Positions 24,951 to 34,178 are shown, counted from the stretch's first letter. The stretch: 64,000 bases of DNA from Actinomycetota bacterium (GCA_018831265.1 JAHJCO010000002.1:1-64000), one strand, 5' to 3'. Program-made: numbers and translations. The notes: generated by a model not told the origin, from the letters alone.

Positions 24951-26057
24951 TTGCGGGCGGATACGGTATCGATAAAGAGCAGAATAAAAGGCCCCAGGAC
25001 TTTCAGGCGCACCTACCTGTACCTGCGCAGGGCGAACAAGGCGCGGGTGGTGCTCTTCGTGTCGCTGTGCTTCCTCCTCGTGGTGGGGATCGGGCTCACG
25101 GGCTACATGCTCGTCCAGGACTTCGTTCACGCGGGGCGGATGTTCAACGGTGTCACCATCGACGGAAAGCCGGTCGGGGGCATGACGCGAGCCCAGGCCA
25201 GGACCTGGATCACCCAGAACGTCGCCACCCCCATCGAGCAGCCCATGGTCCTGACCCAGGAGGATAACGAGTTCACCCTGGACCTGAAGTCGATCGACCT
25301 GCGCGTCGACGTCGACAGGATGGTCGAGACAGCCTACTGGAAGGGCCAGGACCAGAACATCGTTATGAGGCTGTTCCGGAGGTTCCTCAGCAAACCCGTG
25401 CACGTGAACGTTCCCGTCATGCTCACCTACGACGAGAAGAAGGTCGAAGCTTTCGTGGCGGGAATCGCCGAGGACCTGGACTTCGGTCCGCGCAGCGTGT
25501 CCATCGACGTCTCCGGCGGTGTGCCGGTCATCCGCGAGTCACGCTACGGCCTGGAGGTCAAGCAGAAGGAGACCGCGGAGGCCATCGAGGCCGCGATGCC
25601 CACCAACAACAGGAACCTGACCGTGGTGACAGCTTCGCTCAAGCCCGATATAACCGAGGCGGACCTCGGGTACATCATCGTGATAAAGCAGGCCGAGCAC
25701 ACCCTGTACCTGTACAGGGGAGAGGTCCTGGACAGCAAGTACGCCGTGGCGGTCGGCAGCCCCCAGTACCCGACCCCCAACGGCAAGTTCTACATCAGGA
25801 AGAAGCAGAAGGACCCCACCTGGTACCCTCCCAAGTCCGACTGGGCCAAGGACAAGCAAACCATACCGCCCGGCCCGGGCAACCCCCTGGGTCCCTACTG
25901 GATGGAGTTGGGGGACGGACTCGGTATACACTCCACCCCGGACGAGAAGTCGCTCGGCTTCTCCGTCTCGCACGGGTGCATCCGCCTTTCGGAGTGGAGC
26001 GCCATGATGATCTTCGACAAGGTCAACGAGGGAACCCCCGTCTTCATCATGCCCTGA
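24951..26057 (+). CDS. L,D-transpeptidase with peptidoglycan-binding domain (YkuD)
   Basis: A 368-residue envelope enzyme that makes 3-3 (or lipoprotein) cross-links in peptidoglycan. It has an N-terminal basic stretch and one membrane segment (VVLFVSLCFLLVVGIGLTGY). A PG_binding_4-like region follows (FNGVTIDGKPVGGMT and a later repeat). The C-terminal YkuD domain has the catalytic motif SVSHGCIRLSEW near the end. The frame is open back to TTG 24882, but that codon coincides with a -35 box. TTG 24951, preceded by GAGGAGCGGAGGAAGG, is preferred. It overlaps the convergent gene downstream by 11 nt. Confidence 0.9.
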   Translation: MRADTVSIKSRIKGPRTFRRTYLYLRRANKARVVLFVSLCFLLVVGIGLTGYMLVQDFVHAGRMFNGVTIDGKPVGGMTRAQARTWITQNVATPIEQPMVLTQEDNEFTLDLKSIDLRVDVDRMVETAYWKGQDQNIVMRLFRRFLSKPVHVNVPVMLTYDEKKVEAFVAGIAEDLDFGPRSVSIDVSGGVPVIRESRYGLEVKQKETAEAIEAAMPTNNRNLTVVTASLKPDITEADLGYIIVIKQAEHTLYLYRGEVLDSKYAVAVGSPQYPTPNGKFYIRKKQKDPTWYPPKSDWAKDKQTIPPGPGNPLGPYWMELGDGLGIHSTPDEKSLGFSVSHGCIRLSEWSAMMIFDKVNEGTPVFIMP

Positions 26058-26799
26058 CGCCGGCCGTAGGCGACCCCAGTGCAGCCAGCGCGATGGCTCC
26101 CAGGTACTCCTCTACGGTCCCGTTCCTGGAGGTGTCTGCGAGCCTCAGGCTCAAGGGGAAGTAGAGTGCCCCGAGCGAGCGCCCTCCTCCAAGGTGAACC
26201 AGCGTCCGGTAGATGAGGTTACCCGTGACCCCGTCGGGGGCGAGCAGGCAGTTCGCCCAGGGCAGGGCCTCCTCGATGGTGATGTGGTACGCCCGGACGT
26301 CGTCCTCGGCCGCCAGGACCTCGGCGCGCTGGATGGTGCTCCGGATCCTGCCTCCCCTGGCGGCGTCCTCCGGCCTGCCCGCCGAAAGCGCGGCGACGCG
26401 CGGCTCCCAGCCCAGAAGGTCGCAGAACACGCGAAGGTCCGAGAGGAGCCTGAGCGCCTCGGGCAGATTTCCGCCCTCGTCGATCCCGACCGGTCCCAGC
26501 AGGAACGGGGCGCCGGTGGGCAGGAGGAGCAGCGCGATCCTTCTCAGCCGCCCCGGGGCCCTCATCCGGACCGCCTCCAGGAATGAGGAAGAGGGGAGCG
26601 AGCCCCGCACCGCCGAGTCCACCTCGCCGGCCCGAAGCGCGTCGAGAAGGGCCACGGTGTCGGGGTATGCGCTCAGGCTGCAGAACTCCGCGCGCCGGAC
26701 GACCTCCCGCTCCCGGGGGTCCCCCGGCGGCAGGCCGATACCGACACGCATGCCGGGGTCCACCGGCGAGGTGAGCGCCGCGAGGTCGAACGCGGGCAT
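26047..26799 (-). CDS. phosphate acyltransferase-like protein (MtxX/methanogenesis marker 4-like)
   Basis: A 250-residue protein resembling the phosphate acetyl/butyryltransferase fold, especially the short MtxX/Mmp4 relatives. Visible hallmarks are a central LLGPVGIDEGGNLPEALRL stretch and the C-terminal NCLLAPDGVTGNLIYRTLVH, similar to the transferase DGVxGN segment. The reaction is unproven. It lies 10 nt downstream of an ADP-forming acyl-CoA synthetase alpha subunit, so a role in acyl-phosphate/acyl-CoA chemistry is a fair inference. The name is tentative. Confidence 0.6.
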   Translation of the reverse strand: MPAFDLAALTSPVDPGMRVGIGLPPGDPREREVVRRAEFCSLSAYPDTVALLDALRAGEVDSAVRGSLPSSSFLEAVRMRAPGRLRRIALLLLPTGAPFLLGPVGIDEGGNLPEALRLLSDLRVFCDLLGWEPRVAALSAGRPEDAARGGRIRSTIQRAEVLAAEDDVRAYHITIEEALPWANCLLAPDGVTGNLIYRTLVHLGGGRSLGALYFPLSLRLADTSRNGTVEEYLGAIALAALGSPTAGVRA

Positions 26800-26809
26800 G
26801 ACAGCGCCC

Positions 26810-28180
26810 TCAGGCGGGCCGGCGCGAGTAGTGGTCTCTCAACACCCCGAGCGCTTCCACGGCGTCCTCCGGGATCTCGAAGATGGGATATCCGACCTCC
26901 GAGCGGACCTCCCGCAGGAAAGCACTCTGTGTCAGCAGGCACATCGAGATGGGCTTGTGATGCTTGCTCATCAGCCCCTGGAGGTCGGCGTAGGGGGGCC
27001 TCTGCATCCGGGCGTACGCGCCGTCGTACCTGGCATCCGACCTGCGCAGCAGGACCAGCGCGACCCCGTCTATGTCCCGCTGGCCCAGCACTTTGTCCAG
27101 CGCGTAGAGGATCTCGTCCGTGGAGTGTATGTCCCCGAGGTCGAGCGGGTTGCCCATCCGGATCACGTCGGAGCGGACGTACTCCTTCATCCCGTCGAGG
27201 AACGCCGGGGCGAGCGCAGGGAAGGAGAAGCCGCGCCGGTAGGCCTCGTCCGCGCAGAGTACGGTGTATCCGCCCGCCTGGCTGACCACCGCGATCCGGT
27301 TTCCGCGAATGGGCGGGAGTTCGAAGGCGCGCGCCATATCGACGAGCCTCCTGATGGAGCGCACACGGATGATACCTGCCTGGCGGAACATACCCTCCAC
27401 CACGGCGTCGTCGTTGGCAAGTGCCGCGGTGTGGCTCGCGGCGGTCCGGGCTCCGGCCTCGGTCGTGTTCGCCTTGTAGATCAGTATGGGCTTGTCGATG
27501 CGTGAGGCCACCTCCCCGAAGCGCCGGCCGCGGACCACGCTCTCCAGGAACAGGCATATGACCCTGGTCCCTGGGTCGTCCCCCAGGTACTCCAGGAAAT
27601 CCAGCTCGTCCATGCTCACCTTGTTGCCCACCGAGATGAACTTGTTGAAGGTGGCGGCGGCATTGTCCAGGAACATCATCAGGCTCAGGCCCACCCCGCC
27701 GCTCTGGCTGACTACGGAGATGTGGCCGGGCTCGCGTTTCTTGAGGGTGAGGAAAGGCAGGCAGAGCCCGTTCTCGGTGTTTATGATGGTCAGCCCGTTC
27801 GGCCCCACGAAGCGGATGCCGTACTCGACCGCCTTCGCGGCGACCAGCCGTGTCAGCTCGTCGCCCGACTCTCCGTACTCGGAGAAGCCGCCGCTGGGGA
27901 CCGCCATCCGGGTCACCCCCAGGGCCGCGCACTCGTCCATCACGCCCGGGACAACCTTCGCGGGCACGAACGCCACCACGAGGTCAATCGGCCTGCCGAT
28001 CTCGGACAGAGACGCGTAGCCCTTCAGACCCAGCACGTCCTCGCCCCGGGGGTTGACCGGGCACACCTCGCCCTCGTAACCCCAGTTCACGAGGTTCTGG
28101 ATGATGTTGCGCCCCATGTTAGTGTCGCTGTTCGACGCGCCCACCACCGCGACGCTCTGTGGGTAGAACATCTTCTGCAT
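26810..28180 (-). CDS. ADP-forming acyl-CoA synthetase alpha subunit-like CoA-binding protein
   Basis: A 456-residue protein with an N-terminal CoA-binding Rossmann domain (SVAVVGASNSDTNMGRNI). Two succinyl-CoA-ligase-like domains follow (VSQSGGVGLSLM and later VVSQAGGYTVLCADEA). The phosphorylated His of the alpha subunit is in TAASHTAALA. Such subunits convert acyl-CoA, ADP and Pi into acid, ATP and CoA, but need a beta (ATP-grasp) subunit, which is not encoded nearby. ATG 28180 has GGAGGG upstream. It is coupled with the phosphotransacetylase-like gene. It could be an alpha-only regulatory or variant enzyme. Confidence 0.82.
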   Translation of the reverse strand: MQKMFYPQSVAVVGASNSDTNMGRNIIQNLVNWGYEGEVCPVNPRGEDVLGLKGYASLSEIGRPIDLVVAFVPAKVVPGVMDECAALGVTRMAVPSGGFSEYGESGDELTRLVAAKAVEYGIRFVGPNGLTIINTENGLCLPFLTLKKREPGHISVVSQSGGVGLSLMMFLDNAAATFNKFISVGNKVSMDELDFLEYLGDDPGTRVICLFLESVVRGRRFGEVASRIDKPILIYKANTTEAGARTAASHTAALANDDAVVEGMFRQAGIIRVRSIRRLVDMARAFELPPIRGNRIAVVSQAGGYTVLCADEAYRRGFSFPALAPAFLDGMKEYVRSDVIRMGNPLDLGDIHSTDEILYALDKVLGQRDIDGVALVLLRRSDARYDGAYARMQRPPYADLQGLMSKHHKPISMCLLTQSAFLREVRSEVGYPIFEIPEDAVEALGVLRDHYSRRPA

Positions 28181-28250
28181 CCGGCCCTCCGAATGGAAGC
28201 AATCAACGAAAAGGTGTCGCTGACGCGGCACCAAAGCACAGTATATCAAA

Positions 28251-28343
28251 TGGGGTCAAACCTGAGATTTTGCGTTTTTTGCGTAGAGCGAGGATCAAGA
28301 CACAGGGAATGGAATAAATGCAAAATTTCAGGTTTGACCCCCA
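28251..28343. repeat. family D palindromic repeat (GGGGTCAAACC ends)
   Basis: GGGGTCAAACCTGAGATTTT (28252 on) and the inverse AAATTTCAGGTTTGACCCCC (ending 28342) bound an A/T-richer centre of about 45 nt. Only one copy is seen in this window. Confidence 0.85.
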
Positions 28344-28390
28344 ATGCAAAACTCAACGCGTGAAATTGACACATCAGAGTTTTGCTCGTC

Positions 28391-28491
28391 GATCAACCCA
28401 TGGACGAACCGGGGGGTCAGACACTTGCACGCGCTCAATTCCCGTCAACGCTTTGATTGGAGTCCACGCGTGAAATTGTCCGACGCCCCTC
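28391..28491 (+). repeat. family A repeat, copy 5
   Basis: Full plus-orientation copy from GATCAACCCATGGACGAACC to GTGAAATTGTCCGACGCCCC. It reaches the 3' end of the epimerase gene, which it overlaps by about 2 nt. Confidence 0.92.
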
Positions 28492-29569
28492 AAGGTATGT
28501 ATCGGTTTTCCCGGTACCACGCGACGGTGGCAGGCCAGCCGTCGGCGAAGGTCGGGTACCTCGGGCTCCAGCCCAGCGACTTGAGGCGATCGTTGGCGTA
28601 GCGGTGCTCTCCGTAGAGAAAGCCCAGAAAATCCCGGTCGATCCTGGGGGAGAGCAGCGGGACCAGGTCGTGCTCGAACGCGATCGAGTCCCAGCGCCCG
28701 GCCAGGAACTCGTTCAACGCCCGGATAAGCCTCATGGGCGTGTGGGAGGCCACCCGGGCGACTGCCTCGATCGCGGACCACGGCAGGGCGACCTCCGGGG
28801 CGCACTCTATTCCGAAAGGCTCCATCACCCGGCGGATGAGCTCCGAGCCTGTCATCACCGAGTCGTCCGCCACGTTAAACGCGCGGCCTCCGGGTCCGGG
28901 GCCCGCCTCGAGGACCGCACACGTGGCCTCGGCCAGGTCCTCGACGTGTACGGTGTTTATCTGGGGGCCCCCTGCCGGAAGCGGGATACGGTCCGCGTAC
29001 CTCTTCAGGAGGGTCGGCAGTACCATGAACGACCTGGCCGTATATACCGCCCCGGGCCCGTACACGAAGGTGGGCCTGATGATGGACACGGGCAGGCCCT
29101 CCTGCCACATGACCCCCAACGCCGTCAGCTCGCTGAGGTACTTCGAGATGCTGTAGGCGCAGTCGGGGCGCTTCGACTCATCCTCGGTGATCGGGCTTCG
29201 CCGCTTGAGACCGTAGACGTCGCAGGTCGAGTACTGGATGAAGTGCCCGGCTCCCTTCCGCGCGGCCGCCAGGGCGAGGCTGCGTGTGCTGCCGACGTTT
29301 ATCGACTCTATGACCTCGCGGGTAAGGCTCAGGTCGAAGGCGGCTGCGATGTGGATGACCATGTCGCAGCCTTCGACCAGAGAGCGGCAGAAGTGGTGGC
29401 GCATGAGGTCGCCCTGCTCGACGACGGCCCCCAGTTCGGCGGCGTAGGTCAGGTCGACGGCCGGCAGGTCCGTCGCCTTAACGGAGTATCCGCGCTCGGT
29501 GAGAAGCCTCACCACGTAGCGGCCCACAAATCCGCCGGCGCCGGTGACCAGCACGGTCTTCTCAGGCAC
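28490..29569 (-). CDS. NAD-dependent epimerase/dehydratase (extended SDR)
   Basis: A 359-residue extended short-chain dehydrogenase. The N-terminal NAD motif is VTGAGGFVGRYV. The catalytic segment runs QYSTCDVYG to CAYSISKYLSE (Ser, then YxxxK), followed by RPTFVYGPG. It resembles NAD-sugar epimerases and 3-beta-hydroxysteroid dehydrogenase-like proteins. The substrate cannot be read. It overlaps the upstream membrane-protein gene by 8 nt, so the two are coupled. Its 3' end reaches family A repeat copy 5. Confidence 0.85.
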   Translation of the reverse strand: MPEKTVLVTGAGGFVGRYVVRLLTERGYSVKATDLPAVDLTYAAELGAVVEQGDLMRHHFCRSLVEGCDMVIHIAAAFDLSLTREVIESINVGSTRSLALAAARKGAGHFIQYSTCDVYGLKRRSPITEDESKRPDCAYSISKYLSELTALGVMWQEGLPVSIIRPTFVYGPGAVYTARSFMVLPTLLKRYADRIPLPAGGPQINTVHVEDLAEATCAVLEAGPGPGGRAFNVADDSVMTGSELIRRVMEPFGIECAPEVALPWSAIEAVARVASHTPMRLIRALNEFLAGRWDSIAFEHDLVPLLSPRIDRDFLGFLYGEHRYANDRLKSLGWSPRYPTFADGWPATVAWYRENRYIP

Positions 29570-30164
29570 CGGTGACCTCGGCGGTTTCCTCGCTCGGTGC
29601 TGCTTCGAAATGCTTCCGGAGGAGCCATAGGACGGCCAGCAGGCCGATCACGGCGAAGGGCATTGCCACCAGCAACACCCAGAATAGCGTTGTACTGGAA
29701 ATCGCCTGAAGGCGGCTCGGGTCTCCATACGGAACGGGATGACCATAGTACATACCAAACGTCCCTACGTACCACAGACGGTGCCAGGTCGTCCCGATGA
29801 ACACCGCGATCAACGCGAGGTCGCACCCGAACACCGCCCACGCGGCGGTGCCGCTTAGCTCACGGACCGCCTTCACCAGCAGGAACCCCAGCGCGTACAT
29901 CAGGAAGTAGCCCGCGAAAACAAAGGCGACTACCGCGGTGGGTACGTACTCATGCGCCGTAAAGTACATCCACATCCAGTCCGGCTCCAGGATGTAGCAG
30001 AGCAGCGCCACCCCGAAGGCGACCACGAAGTGGAAGGCGAGCCCGACCAGGAAGTAGGTGCTCTTCAGTACCGGCTTATTCTGTTCCCGGTCCCCCTGGG
30101 CCAGGGCGAAGGCCATCCCCAGTCCCAGCGAGAGAAGCATGTCGAGCGGGAGTGTCTCTACCAC
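29562..30164 (-). CDS. polytopic membrane protein of unknown function
   Basis: A 200-residue protein with about five or six membrane segments, for example MLLSLGLGMAFALAQ, FHFVVAFGVALLCYI, AVVAFVFAGYFLMYALGF and FWVLLVAMPFAVIGLLAVLW. I recognise no family. GTG 30164 (GGAAG upstream) is preferred to ATG 30266, because the longer frame overlaps the Hdr-like gene by 50 nt and adds an Arg-rich, non-membrane extension. It is sandwiched between an Hdr-like Fe-S protein and an epimerase. It might anchor or serve that Fe-S protein, but this is only positional. Confidence 0.6.
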   Translation of the reverse strand: MVETLPLDMLLSLGLGMAFALAQGDREQNKPVLKSTYFLVGLAFHFVVAFGVALLCYILEPDWMWMYFTAHEYVPTAVVAFVFAGYFLMYALGFLLVKAVRELSGTAAWAVFGCDLALIAVFIGTTWHRLWYVGTFGMYYGHPVPYGDPSRLQAISSTTLFWVLLVAMPFAVIGLLAVLWLLRKHFEAAPSEETAEVTGA

Positions 30165-30216
30165 CCACTTCCATCGCGCGGGGCAACCGCTCCCCCGCTG
30201 TGCCGTCAGCCCGATA

Positions 30217-31458
30217 CTATGCCGAGCCAGGTCCCGGGTCAACGGCCGTATCGCCGGGGGCTTCAACGGCCGCCGGGTCTGTCTCCCCCATCGACTCCAG
30301 CACCAGCTCCACCAGGTCGATGACGGGCAAGCCCCCCGACTGGTTCAGCGCGTCGGTGAGGTTCATCTCGCAGAACGGGCAGCAGGTGACCAGCGCCTGA
30401 GCGCCCGACTCGGACGCCTCCGCCTGCCGCTCGGAGGCTATCGCCACCGCCTGCTCGGTGTGGCCCGTGCGCAAACCTCCCCCACCGCCGCAGCAGCGCG
30501 CGTTTAGTCCCACGCGGGACATCTCGACCAGGTTGAGTCCGGGTATCGCCTCGAGCACGGCGCGCGGCGCGTCTACCACCCCTCCGTGGCGGGCCAGGTG
30601 GCAGGGGTCGTGGTAGGTGACAGTACGCTCTATGGGTTGGAGCTCCAGCGCACCCTCGCTCACCAGGCCGGCCAGCACCTCGGAGACGTGCAACACCTCC
30701 ACGTCGAACGGGGCGACCTCCGGGTAGTTGTGCTTCATGATCCCGTAGCACCCGGCGCATGCCGTGATGATCCGCCGGACCCCCAGCGAGCTGAGCTTCT
30801 CGATGTTGCGCGACGCCTGGGCCTCGAACGTCTCGCGCATGCCCACCCGCATGGCGGTGCTCCCGCAGCAGATCTCCTCGCGGCCCATGATGCCGAAATC
30901 CACGCCCGCCCGGGCCAGCACCTGTGCCGTGGCAAGTGCGACCTTCTGCATGTTGGGCAGGTAGGCCGCTGTACACCCGGGGTAGTAGAGGGTATCTGAC
31001 TTCTGCTTCGGCAGGACCTTCACCTTTCCCGGGACCTTGCGCGCCCAGCGGTCACGCTGCGCCCGCGGCTGCTGCCACGGGTTGTCGTAGTTCTCGACGC
31101 TGCGCACCAGCTCCACCTGGGCCTCCAGGGGGCCCATCCCCCGGTCGACCATGATATCGCGGAGCAGGTTGACCAGCTCGGTCAGGCGCACTCCCATCGG
31201 GCAGCGGACCGCGCAGGAGTAACAGGCGGAGCAGTAGTAGACGACCTCGGGGCGCAGCAGTTCCTCCTCCCCGCCGATGAGGACCAGCCGCACTATCTCC
31301 CGGGGTGACAGCTCGGTGTACCGGGCGACCGGACACGAAGCCGTGCAGGTGCCGCACTGCAGGCATGAGCGCACCTTTTCCCCCACCTCACTCCCGGCGA
31401 CCAGTGAGTCGAAGAACTCGCCCGTCAGCTCGGTTATCGCCGTCTTCTCCTCAGCCAT
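30217..31458 (-). CDS. heterodisulfide reductase-like Fe-S protein with two CCG domains (HdrCB fusion/HdrD-like)
   Basis: A 413-residue electron-transfer protein. The N-terminal HdrC-like part has two 4Fe-4S motifs, CLQCGTCTASCP and CSACYSCAVRCP. The C-terminal HdrB-like part has two cysteine-rich CCG domains (EICCGSTAMR with CAGCYG; ARCCGGGGG with CCPFCEMN), which bind the noncubane cluster in true Hdr. It is close in design to the 44416-45618 protein. HdrA is encoded 2.8 kb away on the same strand beyond an ABC transporter, so a split Hdr-type complex is possible. Redox partner unknown. Confidence 0.87.
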   Translation of the reverse strand: MAEEKTAITELTGEFFDSLVAGSEVGEKVRSCLQCGTCTASCPVARYTELSPREIVRLVLIGGEEELLRPEVVYYCSACYSCAVRCPMGVRLTELVNLLRDIMVDRGMGPLEAQVELVRSVENYDNPWQQPRAQRDRWARKVPGKVKVLPKQKSDTLYYPGCTAAYLPNMQKVALATAQVLARAGVDFGIMGREEICCGSTAMRVGMRETFEAQASRNIEKLSSLGVRRIITACAGCYGIMKHNYPEVAPFDVEVLHVSEVLAGLVSEGALELQPIERTVTYHDPCHLARHGGVVDAPRAVLEAIPGLNLVEMSRVGLNARCCGGGGGLRTGHTEQAVAIASERQAEASESGAQALVTCCPFCEMNLTDALNQSGGLPVIDLVELVLESMGETDPAAVEAPGDTAVDPGPGSA

Positions 31459-31479
31459 GGAACTTCCCCTTCAATGATG

Positions 31480-31597
31480 AGTGGCGTCGGACGTTTTCAT
31501 TGCGCATTGGCCCCATGTTGTTCGGCGCGGCGCAGCGCGCGCGAAACGTCCGACCCCACGGAATCGACGTCTGGTTGCTGTGATGCAGGGATGTGGC
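31480..31597 (-). repeat. family B palindromic repeat, copy 1
   Basis: Family B begins AGTGGCGTCGGAC and carries an inverted CGTCCGACCCCAC in its middle, then a unique tail (GACGTYTGGTGGCTG and GGGATGTGGC). This copy lies between the Hdr-like gene and the ABC transporter. Orientation is arbitrary. Confidence 0.82.
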
Positions 31598-31610
31598 GCG
31601 TTTTGTGGCG

Positions 31611-32402
31611 TCAGGCATGGTCGTCGACCAACTCCTGCTTCAGGTACTCCAGGATGCGCGCCCTCAGCGCGGTGAATCCCGGATCCGTGCGGTTGCGCGG
31701 GTAGGCCAGGTCGCATGTGAACCGCTGGACTATCCTCGCCGGGCGCCGGGACAGCCCCAGCACCTCCTGGCCCAGGAACACCGCCTCGTCCACCGAGTGG
31801 GTCACGAAGACGATGGTCGCACCGGTGCGCAGCCACAGTTCGACCAGGAACTCCTGCATCGCGTTGCGCGCCTGGGCGTCCAGCGAGGCGAACGGCTCGT
31901 CCATCAGCAGTACTTTCGGCTTGACAGCCAGGGTCCGGGCGATGGCGACCCTCTGTTTCATGCCGCCGGACAGCTCCCGGGGGTAGAGGTCCTCGTGCGT
32001 CGAAAGCCCCATCGTCTCCAGCAGCTCCCGGGCGTCTGCGATGGCGCCGGCGCGCGTCTCCCCCGATACGTCCGGCCCGAAGGTCACGTTCTTCAGCACG
32101 GTCCGCCAGGGGAACAGCGCGTACTCCTGGAACACCAGGCCCCGGTCCGGGCCGGGTCCGGTCACCGGGCTCCCCTCCAGCAGGACCTCACCGGCGGTAG
32201 CCGTCTCCAGCCCGGCGATTATCCGCAGCAGGGTCGTCTTTCCGCAGCCGGAGGGGCCGACCAAACAGGTGAAAGTCCCGGGGGCGATCCTCAGATCGAC
32301 ATCCGAGAGGACCTCCAGGACCTTGCCGGTCCTGGCCTCGACGAAGCTCTTCGACAGCGACCGCAACTCCAGCAGCGGCTCGCGGCCCGCTTTTATCTCC
32401 AT
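31611..32402 (-). CDS. ABC transporter ATPase (SsuB/TauB family)
   Basis: A 263-residue ABC ATPase with Walker A GPSGCGKTTLL, Q-loop FQEYALFPW, signature LSGGMKQRVAIART, Walker B KVLLMDEPFASLD and H-loop VTHSVDEA. It energises import of nitrate-, sulfonate- or taurine-type solutes with the permease (32393-33154) and lipoprotein (33167-34156). ATG 32402 overlaps the permease 3' end by 10 nt; the longer open frame upstream is in the permease shadow and is not used. Confidence 0.92.
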   Translation of the reverse strand: MEIKAGREPLLELRSLSKSFVEARTGKVLEVLSDVDLRIAPGTFTCLVGPSGCGKTTLLRIIAGLETATAGEVLLEGSPVTGPGPDRGLVFQEYALFPWRTVLKNVTFGPDVSGETRAGAIADARELLETMGLSTHEDLYPRELSGGMKQRVAIARTLAVKPKVLLMDEPFASLDAQARNAMQEFLVELWLRTGATIVFVTHSVDEAVFLGQEVLGLSRRPARIVQRFTCDLAYPRNRTDPGFTALRARILEYLKQELVDDHA

Positions 32403-33154
32403 CTCAGCAACCTCTTCTCGACCAGCCTGATGCAGGTGTCCATGGCGAACCCCAGCAGCCCTATGACTATGATCCCCGAGGCCACCAGGTCGTAGCGCGC
32501 GTAGTCCCTCGCCGTAAGTATCATGTAGCCAAGGCCGTAGCCGCTCTTCACCCCGGTCATCTCCGCGGCCACCAGGGTCATCCAGCCGATACCCATGCCG
32601 ATACGGATGCCCGTGATGATGGACGGGCTCGCCCCGGGCACCAGGACCCGGCCCAGGATGGTGGCCTCCGAGGCCCCCAGGGTGCGCGCCGCTTCCGGCA
32701 GGCGCGGATCGACGGACTTCACTCCGGACACCGTGTTGAGCAGCACCGGGAAGAACACGCCCAGGAAGATGATGAACGAGGAGGAGACCAGGCCGATCCC
32801 GAACCACAGCACGGCGAATGGCAGCCAGGCCAGCGGCGGTACGGGGCGGACGGCCTCCACCAGCGGGTCCAGGACCGCGTCCAGGTGCTTCGACCAACCC
32901 ATAAGGACCCCGATCGGCACCGCGACCAGGCAGGCGGCGGCGAACCCCGCCAGCACGCGCGCCAGGCTCGCTCCCGCGTGCCCCCAGAGGCGGTAACCGG
33001 GGGGAAGTCCCGTGTCTATCAGGAACCATATCCCCTCTACCGCCTGCCAGGGGGACGGCGTCTTCCCCAGCAACCCGGCGCTGGCCAGCAGCTGCCAGAG
33101 CAGGATAGCGGCTATCGGTGAGATCACCTTCCACTTTGTCGAGCTCACCCACAC
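32393..33154 (-). CDS. ABC transporter permease (SsuC/TauC family)
   Basis: A 253-residue inner-membrane permease with about six membrane segments. It has the BPD_transp_1 EAA loop (EAARTLGASEATILGRVLVP), which contacts the ATPase. It follows the substrate-binding lipoprotein gene by 12 nt and overlaps the ATPase start. Typical of the nitrate/sulfonate/bicarbonate group, which also includes transporters for pyrimidine or thiamine precursors. Confidence 0.92.
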   Translation of the reverse strand: MWVSSTKWKVISPIAAILLWQLLASAGLLGKTPSPWQAVEGIWFLIDTGLPPGYRLWGHAGASLARVLAGFAAACLVAVPIGVLMGWSKHLDAVLDPLVEAVRPVPPLAWLPFAVLWFGIGLVSSSFIIFLGVFFPVLLNTVSGVKSVDPRLPEAARTLGASEATILGRVLVPGASPSIITGIRIGMGIGWMTLVAAEMTGVKSGYGLGYMILTARDYARYDLVASGIIVIGLLGFAMDTCIRLVEKRLLRWR

Positions 33155-33166
33155 TCCCGGTTGTCC

Positions 33167-34156
33167 TCACTTCCGCGGCAGGTATTCGGAATCGACCAGG
33201 TCGTCCACGAAGTCCCCGGTGTCGGTCACCTTCACCACTCCGGCGGTCTTCAGGTAGTCGACGTACTTCTGTATCTCCACGGGATCCGGGTCGGGGTCGA
33301 ACTTCACGTTCTTCATCGCGGAGGCACATACGTTCTTGTCCTGCCCGGTGAACATGCGCGCCATATCGGTGGCCTCGAGCTTGTTCTTGTTTATGAAATC
33401 CGTCGCCTTGACGTGGGCGGCGACCACCTTGCGTACGACCTCGGGGTTCTTACTAAGGAACTCCGATGCGACTATCAGCATGCAGCACGGGTGGTCGGGC
33501 CATATCTGGTGCGAGGTCAGCATGACGCGCGCCTTGTTGTCGTTCACCGCCATGGAGGGGTACGGCTCCCAGCACACCGCCCCGTCGATCTGCGAGGACG
33601 AGAATGCGGCCAGGGTCTCGGGCGGCTTGAGCACTATGATGTTGACGTCGGTGTCGGAGAGCTCGGCCTTCTTCAACGCGAGGCGCAGTAGGAAGTCCTG
33701 TACGGTCGAAAAACCCGGCACGGCTATGGTCCTGCCGCGGAACGAGGCCATGTCCTCGCCCTCCAGCCCGGCGCGGATCAACACGGCGGAGCCCTCCGTG
33801 TTGGCCTGGGCGACTATCTTCACGTCGGCCATCTTCTGGGAGGCGAAGGTCACTACGGGGGACGTGCCCACCAGGCCCATGTCCAGCTCGCCGGCCGCGA
33901 ACGCGCTCATCTCCTCGGGCCCGGCGTTGAAGGCGCCTCCCTCGCGCACGTCGAGGCCTTCCTCGGTGAAGTAGCCTTTCTCGCGCGCCACGTAGTAGGC
34001 GAGCTGGTGCAGGTCGTTGCGCAGTATGCCGAAGCGAACCGGCACGGCCGCCTTTTCGGGCTCCCCGCACCCGGGCATGACCACAAGGGCGACCGTCGCC
34101 AACAGGAGCAGCACGATAATACCCGTGCACAACCCTCTATTCGCGAGTCTCATCAT
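33167..34156 (-). CDS. ABC transporter substrate-binding lipoprotein (NMT1/SsuA-like)
   Basis: A 329-residue lipoprotein. The signal peptide has a hydrophobic core and lipobox VVMPGC. The mature protein starts FGILRNDLHQLAYYVAREKG, typical of the SsuA/THI5/NMT1 group. Motifs GELDMGLVGTSPVV and the second-lobe GAVCWEPYPSM support the fold. It captures a small anionic solute outside the membrane; which one is unknown. It is first of the three-gene transporter operon, with a G-rich ribosome site. Family B repeat copy 2 separates it from the HdrA gene. Confidence 0.9.
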   Translation of the reverse strand: MMRLANRGLCTGIIVLLLLATVALVVMPGCGEPEKAAVPVRFGILRNDLHQLAYYVAREKGYFTEEGLDVREGGAFNAGPEEMSAFAAGELDMGLVGTSPVVTFASQKMADVKIVAQANTEGSAVLIRAGLEGEDMASFRGRTIAVPGFSTVQDFLLRLALKKAELSDTDVNIIVLKPPETLAAFSSSQIDGAVCWEPYPSMAVNDNKARVMLTSHQIWPDHPCCMLIVASEFLSKNPEVVRKVVAAHVKATDFINKNKLEATDMARMFTGQDKNVCASAMKNVKFDPDPDPVEIQKYVDYLKTAGVVKVTDTGDFVDDLVDSEYLPRK

Positions 34157-34178
34157 CTATACCCCCCCCGAAATATGG

